From assembly GCF_000333955.1 (NCBI RefSeq), contig NZ_CAPS01000060.1, positions 1 to 64,000 on the forward strand: a DNA stretch of 64,000 nt, written 5' to 3'. The position numbers were made by a program, and so were the translations under genes. The stretch is from Rhodococcus sp. AW25M09 (lineage in GTDB: Bacteria; Actinomycetota; Actinomycetes; Mycobacteriales; Mycobacteriaceae). Shown piece by piece: positions 34,081-42,777 of the stretch (position 1 is its first letter; every line of letters begins with the position of its first letter). The notes below the pieces were generated by a model, which saw only the letters and a program-made list of their open reading frames with translations, had not been told where the DNA came from and searched no databases.

Positions 34081-34191
34081 TATTGACGGTCTGTCGGCTC
34101 TGAACGCGGAGGCGGTATTGGCCGGGTGGAGGGGCTGCTCGTCCTAAGATTGGTCAACAAGAACCCCAGCTGAAGAAGAGGAGCACATTCA

Positions 34192-34794
34192 TTGGCGAGT
34201 TACGAGCTGCGTCAGCAGGAGTCTGAGAAACAAATGGCCCGCGAGATGCGGGAGCTTGGGTACAAGTACGTTCGCTCCTCAGACGATCGAAGCGATTACG
34301 GGACGATCATTCGTTCGAGAACAGCGATAGCTCAAGTCAAGAGTGACCAAGCGGCAGTTGAACGGGCGGCACTGACAAATCTGTTTCTTGCCCGCGGGAT
34401 GGAGAAATCGATCGACCTCGTCTATTTTTCGCGTGGTGGCTACACCGCAGAGGCTTTCTCATACGCTGAGCACACTGATGTCGCGCTTTTCACGTTCGAT
34501 TCCCAGTGGGAAAGCAAACCGGTGAACACTGCGGCGGTCATGATCTACGATCGCTACGCCAGACGACTGGCCAAGAAGCAGGCGGATGTCCGCCTGGTCA
34601 GCAAAGCGAGGCCGAGCCCGCCCCCTCCAACTGGAGGCGGACGGCTGAACGGACGCATTGTTGGAATTCTCGGACTACTGATAGTAGTGAACGTGATCGG
34701 GGCTGCCGCATTCCCTATTCCAGCGGGATTTTGGATAATCTTCTGGATCGTTGCGCTCGCGTACCTGCGAACGACGATCGAATCTGACGACTGA
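34192..34794 (+). CDS. Mrr-like nuclease-fold protein with C-terminal membrane helices
   Basis: A 200-residue protein. The N-terminal 110 residues look like an Mrr_cat/PD-(D/E)XK restriction-type domain: an early Glu/Gln-rich helix, RSSDDRSDYGTII with Asp35 as the first metal ligand, IAQVKS with Gln48-Lys50, and helix ERAALTNLFLARGMEKSIDLVYFSRGGYTAEA. This is the order of Mrr enzymes, where Lys in QxK is catalytic. A Pro-rich linker follows, then one or two membrane helices (about 154-194). The TTG at 34192 is chosen because AAGAGGAG lies about eight bases upstream, and TTG starts are common here. A membrane-anchored Mrr-like nuclease would fit a defence sensor. It converges on the GTPase-like gene 18 bp downstream. 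Confidence 0.68.
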   Translation: MASYELRQQESEKQMAREMRELGYKYVRSSDDRSDYGTIIRSRTAIAQVKSDQAAVERAALTNLFLARGMEKSIDLVYFSRGGYTAEAFSYAEHTDVALFTFDSQWESKPVNTAAVMIYDRYARRLAKKQADVRLVSKARPSPPPPTGGGRLNGRIVGILGLLIVVNVIGAAAFPIPAGFWIIFWIVALAYLRTTIESDD

Positions 34795-34812
34795 CGGACG
34801 ATGGCTCGTCTG

Positions 34813-36900
34813 TCAGGTAAGCGAGACTTCCGTTTCTGCTGCCGCTGCTTCGACTGCAGCAGCGACGATTTGCAGAAAGGTGGTTGATTCCGAGTTTTGT
34901 CCTTCCCCGTGCACAGTGACGTTCTTAGCGAAAATGTCGTGGGAGATGTGGGCGGCCCGCAAAACTGTAGATCCGGTACCGCTGTAGTTGTAGCTGATCT
35001 GCCAGTCTGAGCGTGGTAGCTCGGAAAGTCGCTTCTGGATCGGATCAACCAACCGTTGAGCAATCTTGTTCGCAAAGTGGTCTATCGCCACGGCTTGGTC
35101 TTCTGCGGTCTCCGGCGGCCGCCCGTTCCATCGAGGTCTTTCCAATGCCTTGTAGATCTCTTCTTTCAAGGATTCACGAAGCTCAGCGTTGGGCCGCAGC
35201 GTCTCGTATTGATCTGCGCTGCCTTCGGCAAATCTTTTGGAAAGAGCCTTTATCTTTTGCCACGACTGCTTCTGGACTTCCTCAACTTCGGCGGTACCCA
35301 GAATTCCACCCCAGCGGTAGTGAAACTGGCGGATTCCTGTCTCGATAGCTTCGATGAGTGAAGCCCTCTCGTATGCCGGAGTTGTCAGACCTGATTCCGG
35401 TGCAGTTGCACTTCTTTCGATCATTTCGAGTAGTTTTTTGAACTGCGAAATCGACCATTTACCATTGCGATTGCCAGGTTTCAGCTGCTGGTCGATACCC
35501 GCAAGGAACACGCGATTATCGGCAAGTCTCTCGCGGACCGACTGCTCCGGCCGCTGACCGAAGTCGTTGCGAATCGCGCTGATCACATTGTCCACGCTCG
35601 CGAGGATGTGATGCGCCCGGTCGCTCGCACTTGTGAGATTGTCTCCCTGCACACCCTCGAAATGGGTGAAGCAGAAGATCAGCTTCTCGATGTTGCCGGA
35701 CGTCAGGATAGATCGGATGGCGGCGGTAGGTGCCGCCTGCATCGGCTGTTGGGCGTTGTCCACCAATACTACTGCGTCCACCTGGTTGATCGTGTGTGCA
35801 ACCGTGGTCGGGAGCGCGGCTGAGGACTTGGCGGTGTGACCGAGTCCTTCACCGTCGATGAGTACCACCTTGGGAAGCTCACCGTCCGTCCAATCCGGTA
35901 GGAATGGCCCGGATACGCGGATGCCGTCGACAAGTGGCGTCAGCAGATGACCGAACAATGGCGCGTAGTTGGATGTGAATCGATTGACCGTTTTCAGGAA
36001 GGTCGCGCGATCGTCGGACTCGAAATGCCACGTCTCGGGCCAGCCCGTGTGGTCGCGCGACAGGGTCCCGATGTGCTGGACACGGAATCTCTTGTCCATG
36101 TCGTCCAAGAGGCTGTCCACTATGCCGTGGAACATTTCTTGCTGACGCAGCCACGAGTCGAGTTTCTCGTCGGCTTCACCGTCATCGCTAGTTGAAGCGT
36201 GACTCGAGACCAGGAACTTCAGGCCCTCGATTGCTGCATCGATTTGGCTCGAACTGAAGTCGAGGTCGATGCCTTCGAGTGGAGTTGGTTCGGCGTCGAA
36301 CACGGGGTTGGCTCCAGGCGAAGAGTCGGACTCCTCGAATTCGTCGAACTCATCGAACTCACTGGGTTCTACGGCTACAGGAACCGCCGCCTTGACGTTC
36401 TGCTTTCGGCCGAGGACGTAGCTGAAGCGAAAGCGCTGGTTTTCGTGGTCCAGGAGCGCAGACCGAATCGCATCGGGTGCAGCACCGCTTCGGATCAATA
36501 AAGCTGCCCTGACGCCATTTTCGAGGAGGTGGTCGGTCACCTCGTCCGAGGAGAAGAAGGTGACGACTGCCTTGTACGTCCCCTCGGCGACAATGATCTC
36601 GGTGTCAGCCACGGTCGTTTTTGCGGTCGACGTCGATGGGAACCGGTCGCGATCCGGATCCGTACCCAGTATCTGACGAATGACGGTCGTCTTGCCGGCC
36701 CCCGTGGTTCCGATCATGAGAACGCGGCGGTAGTCGTCTTCGATGGTGGGCAAGGGGAGATGGTCGTCGCGAAGTGTCACCGACGCATCAAGGCGTCGAG
36801 GTTCGGCGCTGTCGTAGAACGCCGAGATCACGGTAGGGCTGAATGCCTTTTCTGCTTCGAGGCGAGCTGACGAGTCCCACCATCGCTGTTTTTGCAGCAA
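34813..36900 (-). CDS. Large P-loop GTPase-like protein
   Basis: A 695-residue protein with Walker A GTTGAGKTT at 64-72, then a Ser/Thr-rich STSTAKTTVADTEI that may be switch I. The DxxG motif is in VVLIDGEGLGHT near 345 and a FTHFE in the position of the G4 TKxD motif follows. In between is an acidic linker (about 185-225, with Glu/Asp/Phe repeats such as FDEFDEFEESD). The C-terminal 200 residues are helical. This resembles dynamin- or GIMAP-like GTPases more than AAA ATPases. Function unknown; large GTPases of this kind occur in phage defence and membrane remodelling. It is alone on its strand, converging with the Mrr-like gene. Confidence 0.68.
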   Translation of the reverse strand: MLQKQRWWDSSARLEAEKAFSPTVISAFYDSAEPRRLDASVTLRDDHLPLPTIEDDYRRVLMIGTTGAGKTTVIRQILGTDPDRDRFPSTSTAKTTVADTEIIVAEGTYKAVVTFFSSDEVTDHLLENGVRAALLIRSGAAPDAIRSALLDHENQRFRFSYVLGRKQNVKAAVPVAVEPSEFDEFDEFEESDSSPGANPVFDAEPTPLEGIDLDFSSSQIDAAIEGLKFLVSSHASTSDDGEADEKLDSWLRQQEMFHGIVDSLLDDMDKRFRVQHIGTLSRDHTGWPETWHFESDDRATFLKTVNRFTSNYAPLFGHLLTPLVDGIRVSGPFLPDWTDGELPKVVLIDGEGLGHTAKSSAALPTTVAHTINQVDAVVLVDNAQQPMQAAPTAAIRSILTSGNIEKLIFCFTHFEGVQGDNLTSASDRAHHILASVDNVISAIRNDFGQRPEQSVRERLADNRVFLAGIDQQLKPGNRNGKWSISQFKKLLEMIERSATAPESGLTTPAYERASLIEAIETGIRQFHYRWGGILGTAEVEEVQKQSWQKIKALSKRFAEGSADQYETLRPNAELRESLKEEIYKALERPRWNGRPPETAEDQAVAIDHFANKIAQRLVDPIQKRLSELPRSDWQISYNYSGTGSTVLRAAHISHDIFAKNVTVHGEGQNSESTTFLQIVAAAVEAAAAETEVSLT

Positions 36901-37151
36901 TGAGTTGAGCTGACTGACAAAGACTTCAGCAGCATCCGCATCCGATGTTCCGATCGACCGACGAATACGACGGCCGGCGAGGCCGGTGGACGGATCCTCT
37001 CGTGCCGGGTGCCGGAACGTGACCGTGAACGGCTCATGAGTGCTGTTTTGCGTTGCTGTCGCCGTGTAGATGATTGTTCTGCCTTCGCCCGAGAATTTCG
37101 TGTTCGGGCATTACTATCTCGTGACGCTGCCGCCGCGTCAATTGAGCCGCC

Positions 37152-37640
37152 TCAGCTGCTCTTCCACCGGAGTCGCCCATCGGAGCCAATTCCGCAGACC
37201 ATTGCAGTGCCCTTGTTGGTAACTCCTGGCAGGCCGGGAACATCGCAGAATGAGCCCGGGTGCACCACGCCGCCCACGGACTCAGGCACCTCTACCGGCG
37301 GTGGCGTGTAGACGGGGGCCGGCGGGGTGTAGGCCGGTTCGGGGGTGTATTCGGTCGTCGGTGGCACGTAGACAGGGGGTTCCGTGGTGACAACAGGCGG
37401 AGTGGTTGCGACGGCTGTCGTGGTGGTGGCTGTCGTTGTGGGTGTCGTAGTTGCCGCTCTAGACGTTGTGTTCACTTGGGGGAGCGGTGGGACGGTGACC
37501 TGCACTGCGTCGCCGGTGCCACCGGCTTCGTCGCTCGAGCATCCGCCCACCAGAACAACGATCGGTAGCACCGCCGTGAAAGCTATTCCTGCATAACGTC
37601 GTACAGCACTACGTCGGCTCGATGCTGCTCGGTAGTTCAC
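37152..37640 (-). CDS. Thr/Pro-rich lipoprotein
   Basis: A 162-residue lipoprotein starting at GTG 37640. Residues 11-33 form an Arg-containing signal sequence and VLVGGCSSDE supplies the lipobox with Cys34. The middle is a low-complexity Thr- then Pro/Tyr-rich linker (TTTPTTTATTTT; PPVYVPPTT; PAPVYTPPP). The C-terminal 40 residues (GSFCDVPGLPGVTNKG then MVCGIGSDGRLRWKSS) contain two Cys, which may form a disulfide, and look like a small folded domain. The longer frame upstream to 38186 is the shadow of the next gene. It is divergent from the PH-like membrane gene, with 151 bp between starts. Likely a mycomembrane-associated envelope protein; specific role unknown. Confidence 0.82.
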   Translation of the reverse strand: MNYRAASSRRSAVRRYAGIAFTAVLPIVVLVGGCSSDEAGGTGDAVQVTVPPLPQVNTTSRAATTTPTTTATTTTAVATTPPVVTTEPPVYVPPTTEYTPEPAYTPPAPVYTPPPVEVPESVGGVVHPGSFCDVPGLPGVTNKGTAMVCGIGSDGRLRWKSS

Positions 37641-37791
37641 GGTGTTCTCATAACGGTTGCAGGCGTGTGGCCGCGTTCGCTGCGCCACACTAAGGGTAGT
37701 TCGCTTTGCTTGCGGTGTTGCAGGCTTCGGCGAATCGAAACGTTTCCGGCGGGCTGGGCGATGAACAACCACACGCTGCCAATTCGACAGG

Positions 37792-38661
37792 ATGATGATG
37801 CTGCCATCGCTCGGGCCCACGCTGAAGGAGAAGGACGCCACCAAATGGATGGCGTCGCTGCGCGAGTACCTTGCTCCAGGCGAATCAGTGAGGGCGCTGT
37901 CTCGGTTCAACACGATGCGGCCTCTGACCGACGCGATTGCGGTGACCGATCGACGAGTGATCGCATTTTTCAGCGCGAGCGTCAACAAGAAGGGTCCACT
38001 CGTCGAGATCGCGTCATCCGAAATCGGCAGTGCGGACTCGAACACCAAGTTTGGTGGACGCACGCTCACCGTGCACGCCCCAGGTAAAGACCCGCGCCAT
38101 GTGGGCACTATGCGTCCGGATGACGTGAGCTTCGTGGTCGGCCAAGTGAATGCGATCGCGGCGGCCACGGAGCCGGAGGTGCCCACGGTCGACGTGTACG
38201 ACCCGTTCTCGAAGCCATGGGAAGCGCCAAGCGCGCCCGATGAAGGGCCCCGGCCGCAGTTTGCAGCACCAACTCCACCAAACCATTCGCCTCAGCAGGC
38301 CTTCGATGAACCGGTCGCGACGGAACCGTCGTATGGCGCACTCGACGCGGAAATCGGGAGGAAGAAGCGGCTCGTACCGCTCTGGAAGTCGATCCCTGTG
38401 TACGTGATCTCCGGTCTTTTTGCGCTACTTGTGGTCGTCGCGGTGATAGATCCCGACGCTGGGGCGTCTATCGCTCTTGGCATGCTTTTCGTGGCCTTCA
38501 TCCCGGTGCTCGTTTTGACTCGTGCGCGCCACAATGCAACGAAGCGACGAGCCGCTTCATCGGGCTCGGAGCCCGTCTTCGGGCCTTTCGAGCGGAACTG
38601 GCTACCGGTGGGGATACCTGTGGCGATTCTGCTGTTCATCGTGTCGGTAGCGCTCAGTTGA
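37792..38661 (+). CDS. PH-like domain membrane protein
   Basis: A 289-residue protein. The N-terminal 125 residues (ESVRALSRFNTMRPLTDAIAVTDRRVIAFFS, then TLTVHAPGK and MRPDDVSFVVGQVN) look like a bacterial PH (bPH) domain. A Pro-rich disordered linker follows, with YDPFSKPWE, and then three hydrophobic segments near 201-222, 225-240 and 272-288. The first two probably form a hairpin. Start: three ATGs in a row at 37792, 37795 and 37798, after GACAGG. Role unknown; a membrane-anchored PH-like sensor is possible. It lies just before the TerD operon in the same direction but is separated by 134 bp. Confidence 0.66.
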   Translation: MMMLPSLGPTLKEKDATKWMASLREYLAPGESVRALSRFNTMRPLTDAIAVTDRRVIAFFSASVNKKGPLVEIASSEIGSADSNTKFGGRTLTVHAPGKDPRHVGTMRPDDVSFVVGQVNAIAAATEPEVPTVDVYDPFSKPWEAPSAPDEGPRPQFAAPTPPNHSPQQAFDEPVATEPSYGALDAEIGRKKRLVPLWKSIPVYVISGLFALLVVVAVIDPDAGASIALGMLFVAFIPVLVLTRARHNATKRRAASSGSEPVFGPFERNWLPVGIPVAILLFIVSVALS

Positions 38662-38795
38662 TAATCATTCAAACGCACGACGTAAGAGCGTTCGTCACGA
38701 ATCGGGCCATTTGGTCTGCTAAAAGTAAAGGGTTGTAGTTTTCGGATCGCAGGACCCCGGATGGATCGGTCTCGGATGGATGAAGGAGTCGAATC

Positions 38796-39371
38796 ATGAG
38801 TGTGACCCTGGCCAAGGGCGGAAACGTCTCGCTGAGTAAGCAGGCCCCGCAGCTGACCGCCGTGACAATCGGTCTGGGGTGGGATGTCCGATCGACCAGC
38901 GGCGGTGACTACGACCTCGACGCGAGCGCAATTGCTCTGGGCAGCAACAAAAAAGTGCTGAACGAGCTGTTCTTCGTGTTCTACAACAACCTGCGTTCAC
39001 CCGACGGCGCGATCGAGCACACTGGCGACAACCGCACCGGTGAGGGCGAAGGCGACGACGAGTCCATCGACATCGAGCTGTCAGCGCTCTCGCCCGAGAT
39101 CGAGTCGATCGTCTTTCCGGTCTCGATCCACGCCGCCGACGAACTGAATCAGAACTTCGGACAGGTCGTCAATGCGTTCATTCGCGTGGTCGACAAGTCC
39201 GACAATCGAGAACTGGCACGCTTCGACCTCAGCGAGGACGCGTCTACCGAGACCGCGATGGTCTTCGGCGAGCTTTATCGTCACAACACCGAGTGGAAGT
39301 TCCGCGCTATCGGCCAGGGCTATGCGTCCGGTCTCGCCGGCATCGCGCGGGATTTCGGAATCAACGTCTGA
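38796..39371 (+). CDS. terD: TerD family protein
   Basis: A 191-residue TerD-domain protein: VTLAKGGNVSLSK, VTIGLGWDVRST, the calcium-binding DYDLDASAIAL, FFVFYNNLRSPDGAI, EHTGDNRTGEGEGDDE and AMVFGELYRHNTEWKFRAIGQG. All Asp/Glu ligands expected of the family appear present. TerD proteins bind calcium and take part in tellurite/stress resistance and in chemical-defence systems together with vWA proteins. It is the first gene of the large operon. A typical ribosome site, GAAGGAG, lies about 9 bases before ATG 38796. A 124-bp gap leads to the small membrane protein. Assignment is firm. Confidence 0.93.
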   Translation: MSVTLAKGGNVSLSKQAPQLTAVTIGLGWDVRSTSGGDYDLDASAIALGSNKKVLNELFFVFYNNLRSPDGAIEHTGDNRTGEGEGDDESIDIELSALSPEIESIVFPVSIHAADELNQNFGQVVNAFIRVVDKSDNRELARFDLSEDASTETAMVFGELYRHNTEWKFRAIGQGYASGLAGIARDFGINV

Positions 39372-39495
39372 CATCGACGTACTCGAATACCGTTGAGCCG
39401 TAACATGTCGAGTGCAGACGCGTATACCCCAAGGGATGATGTGTACTGCGTCGTCGTCAGCCGCACGCACACGTCACTCTGAGGGGATTTCGCAC

Positions 39496-39900
39496 TTGTC
39501 ATCATCACCGGATCCGTTCGGCTACGGCAACGACAGGGGATCCGGATCGACCCCGCCGCCCCCTCAGTCGGCTGGTACGCCGCCCGTATCGAACCTCTCG
39601 GTGGCGGGCCCACCCACGATCTATCTGATTGTCTCCGGTGCGCTGGCGTTGATCGGGTTGATCATCGGCGCGGCGCTAGGTGGTTCTGGCCCCCTCGCTG
39701 TGGTCGGATGGGTGTTGGCGGGGCCAATTGCCATCGGCGTCCTCTCGGCGTTCACGCTGCTCGATACCAATCGCCGAGCGCGGCCGATTTATGCGGAACC
39801 GACGTGGGTCAAACCCGCGTACTGGGCCGTCATCATCATCGCGGCTGTCGGGATCATCATCTGCGCGCTGCGCATCGCTGACTGGATTGGTCGACTGTGA
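39496..39900 (+). CDS. Small membrane protein with DPFG motif
   Basis: A 134-residue protein. A short disordered N-terminus (SSSPDPFGYGNDRGSG then STPPPPQSAG) is followed by three or four hydrophobic segments near 39-60, 66-84 and 107-126. The same DPFG motif with Gly/Pro/Thr context is repeated four times in the tail of the vWA protein encoded next. The start TTG at 39496 follows AGGGG by 9 bases; codons before it are not conserved-looking. Its stop overlaps the vWA protein start as GTGA, so both are made together. Role unknown; probably a membrane partner in the TerD/vWA/tubulin-like system. Confidence 0.72.
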   Translation: MSSSPDPFGYGNDRGSGSTPPPPQSAGTPPVSNLSVAGPPTIYLIVSGALALIGLIIGAALGGSGPLAVVGWVLAGPIAIGVLSAFTLLDTNRRARPIYAEPTWVKPAYWAVIIIAAVGIIICALRIADWIGRL

Positions 39901-42722
39901 ACAAAGTGAAAGCCGGCGCACTCTTCTCGGCGACCCTGGTGGTCGCATGCGCCGCGATCTCGGTTGTTCTCGCCCCACCCGCCGCAGCAGCACCGGGAGG
40001 TGCCGCAGTCTCGGACTTCGGTGCCTGCCTCGCGGCACAACGCAGCGGAGATCTGCTGCTGATGATCGACGAGTCGTCGAGCCTGCAAGCCTCCGATCCG
40101 GATGGTGCCCGCATAACGTCGGCGAACTACTTGTTGGATCAGCTCACCAAGTACAAGGAATCCTCCGGAATCGACCTGGACGTCGCAGTTGCCGGTTTCG
40201 CTGACACCTACTCGGTGAAATCGGATTGGTCGGCTCTCGACTCGGGTTCGTTGCCGTCGATCAAGAATGCGGTCGAAGGATTTCGTGACCGCAACAACGG
40301 CATCGACACCGACTACTGGTTGGCGCTCGACGGTGCTAGGCAGACCCTTGCCGACCACACCCAACCCGTCGATGGCGTCGATCCATGCCAGGCCGTCGCC
40401 TGGTTCTCGGACGGCAAAATCGACTTCACTCCGCGCGCAGACACCAACAAGCCGTACGCGCCCGACCTGCCGCTCGATACAGCGGACGATGTGACGCGAG
40501 TAGTCGGCGCGGCAACCGAATCGATCTGCCGCCCAGGTGGCGTCGCCGATCAACTGCGGTCGTCCGGCATCGTGCTCTTCGGTATCGGCCTTGCCGCAGG
40601 CACCGCGCAGCCGGCCGACTTCGATGTGATGCGATCCATCGCCACCGGAGAACCGGCAGGCGGCACAGCCTGCGGCAACATCGCCAGCCCGAGCCCTGGC
40701 GACTTCTATCTCGCGGGCAACATCGATGACCTGCTGTTCGCGTTCGATGCATTCTCCACTCCAGGGCAAGCACCCCTGACCCGCGAAACAGGCGTCTGCG
40801 TACTGACGGTCTGTGAAGAAGGCAAGCACCGCTTCGTTCTGGATAACTCGATAGACACCGTGTCCGTCCTAGGATCGGCTGACGTCTCCGGGTTGGTACC
40901 CACGCTCGTGGCTCCCGACGGCACAGAAGTGCCGCTGCCGTCATCTGATTCGGACCTGACCGTCGACGCTGCCGGAGTGAGCGTCACCTATCGGTGGCAG
41001 TCGCAGCGCACTCTCTCGTTCGACATGAACAATCCAGACTCGCCCCGGTGGCAGGGCGTGTGGGCGTTGGTGTTCGTCGACCCCACTGGTGAAGCCGCAG
41101 GCGCTCGCACACGCTCGAACATCCACATCTCGGGAAATCTCTTCCCCGAGTGGAAAGGGCAGCGGACCACGGCAATTCACAGCGGTGAGTCCGACGTGCC
41201 TATCGATCTGGGGATAGTCGACGCCTCGCGCACCGAAGTAGACCCAGAGTCTCTGCTTGGAACCGCAACGCTGGCAGCCACACTTATCGAGAGCGACGGC
41301 ACGCAAACCATCGTCGGCTCGGATATCCCGAAGGAACAGATCAGCGAGCCGCTGCGCCTCGATCTCTCCGACGTGGCACCCGGCCAGGCGTCGGTTCGGC
41401 TCACCCTGAACGTGACGACCGCCGACGCAACTACGCTCGACGGCACCGTCGAGCCTGGAACTGCCCTTGCTCCGCAGTCAGTGGACGTGCCGCTCACCAT
41501 TGCACCGCCGATCGGCTTCCCCGCCCTGCCTCGGACCATCGATTTCGGAACGGTCGAGGGTGCCGGGCAATTCAGCGTCGACCTGCCGATCTCCGGCCCC
41601 GGTTGCGTATGGCTCCCTGCCGACGCTGGAACTTCCATCGTTGCATCTCCCGATGGCGTGGGTAGCCTCGGACTGTCGACGTCGGGAGCTACATCAGTCG
41701 ACTCTTGTCAGGCGCTCGATGATGGACAGGAAGGAACGCTCCCTATCGCTTTGCAGGTGGAGAACGCAGCGAACGGTCCCGTCAACGGCACGGTTGCACT
41801 GATGGTGGCACCCAATGGCGAAGCCGATCGTGCCCTGCCTATCGATGTGGAGTTCACCGCCGACCTCGAGAAGCCGCTCGACACCGGCAATGCACTCCTG
41901 GCGCTCATCGTGGCGCTGTTGCTGGGGCCTGGCATTCCGCTGCTGTTGCTGTACGGCGCAAAGTGGTTCACGGCCAAAATTCCCGCCCGCACCCTCAAAG
42001 GGCAGCAGTTCCCGGTCACGATCTCGGGAAATAGTGTGCTGCGCAACGGCTCCCCATTCGCACTCAACGATCGCGATCTCATCGAGGTCGTCCGCGGACT
42101 CGACTCTCCGGCCCGATCCCTCGACGTGGCAGGCGTGCAGCTGCGCACCCATGTCGGATGGTCGCCGGTCGGAGCAGGATTCGTCACCGCAGTCGCCCCG
42201 GGCCGAGTCGGAGCGTCGTCGACGCTGCCCGCCACCCACGGCAAGAATCACGAGGCGCGACTGCCACTCGCCGTGCACAACAGGTGGTTCGTTCTGCACG
42301 ACCTGCAGGGACCGGCAGACAGTGCGGTCGTGGCGTTGCTCATCGGTGACGACGCGGGCCCGACAGTCCGCAAGTCGGTCGTCGACGATATGACCAATCG
42401 CCTGCCGAATGTGCTGGCGACACTGCGGACGTCGACCGAGACCGGTTCCGGTCCGTCGAGCCCCAGCTCCCCGCCATCGCGGCCCGCACCGTCCGGGTTC
42501 GATCCGTTCGGCGGTGGGGGCAACACGCCGCCGCCTGCTGCCGGAAACTACGACCCGTTCGGTGGAGGCAGCACCCCGCCGCCTGCCCCGCGCAACAACG
42601 ACCCGTTCGGTGGGCCGCCGAGAGGTCAGGGCCCAGGACCCAGCCAGGGGCCGGGACCGAGTCAGCCGCCGGGGCAGTCCGGCCCGTCGAAACCGTTCGA
42701 TCCGTTCGGAGACGGACGATGA
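39897..42722 (+). CDS. Secreted, membrane-anchored vWA-domain protein
   Basis: A 941-residue protein starting at GTG 39897. Residues 1-34 form a signal peptide (cleavage near PAAAAPGG). The vWA domain follows, with MIDAS DESSS near 57-61 after LLLMI, FADTY and a Thr/Asp-containing TDYWLALDGARQTL. Two Ig-like/beta-rich regions then lead to a membrane helix near 665-690 (LIVALLLGPGIPLLLLYGAKWF). The cytoplasmic end has a beta-rich stretch and a Pro/Gly-rich tail with four DPFG repeats. So the metal-ion adhesion domain is outside and the tail inside. Such vWA proteins are known partners of FtsZ-like families (Makarova and Koonin). It is coupled by GTGA overlap to the previous gene. Confidence 0.86.
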   Translation: MNKVKAGALFSATLVVACAAISVVLAPPAAAAPGGAAVSDFGACLAAQRSGDLLLMIDESSSLQASDPDGARITSANYLLDQLTKYKESSGIDLDVAVAGFADTYSVKSDWSALDSGSLPSIKNAVEGFRDRNNGIDTDYWLALDGARQTLADHTQPVDGVDPCQAVAWFSDGKIDFTPRADTNKPYAPDLPLDTADDVTRVVGAATESICRPGGVADQLRSSGIVLFGIGLAAGTAQPADFDVMRSIATGEPAGGTACGNIASPSPGDFYLAGNIDDLLFAFDAFSTPGQAPLTRETGVCVLTVCEEGKHRFVLDNSIDTVSVLGSADVSGLVPTLVAPDGTEVPLPSSDSDLTVDAAGVSVTYRWQSQRTLSFDMNNPDSPRWQGVWALVFVDPTGEAAGARTRSNIHISGNLFPEWKGQRTTAIHSGESDVPIDLGIVDASRTEVDPESLLGTATLAATLIESDGTQTIVGSDIPKEQISEPLRLDLSDVAPGQASVRLTLNVTTADATTLDGTVEPGTALAPQSVDVPLTIAPPIGFPALPRTIDFGTVEGAGQFSVDLPISGPGCVWLPADAGTSIVASPDGVGSLGLSTSGATSVDSCQALDDGQEGTLPIALQVENAANGPVNGTVALMVAPNGEADRALPIDVEFTADLEKPLDTGNALLALIVALLLGPGIPLLLLYGAKWFTAKIPARTLKGQQFPVTISGNSVLRNGSPFALNDRDLIEVVRGLDSPARSLDVAGVQLRTHVGWSPVGAGFVTAVAPGRVGASSTLPATHGKNHEARLPLAVHNRWFVLHDLQGPADSAVVALLIGDDAGPTVRKSVVDDMTNRLPNVLATLRTSTETGSGPSSPSSPPSRPAPSGFDPFGGGGNTPPPAAGNYDPFGGGSTPPPAPRNNDPFGGPPRGQGPGPSQGPGPSQPPGQSGPSKPFDPFGDGR

Positions 42723-42777
42723 CGGCACCGGCACGACTCACCATTTCTCGACAAACAGCAACAGGAGAGGTTGACGA

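Noticed and set aside
42480-42720. DPFG region as a DNA tandem repeat
   Set aside because: The DNA units differ in length and sequence; the repetition is at protein level only.
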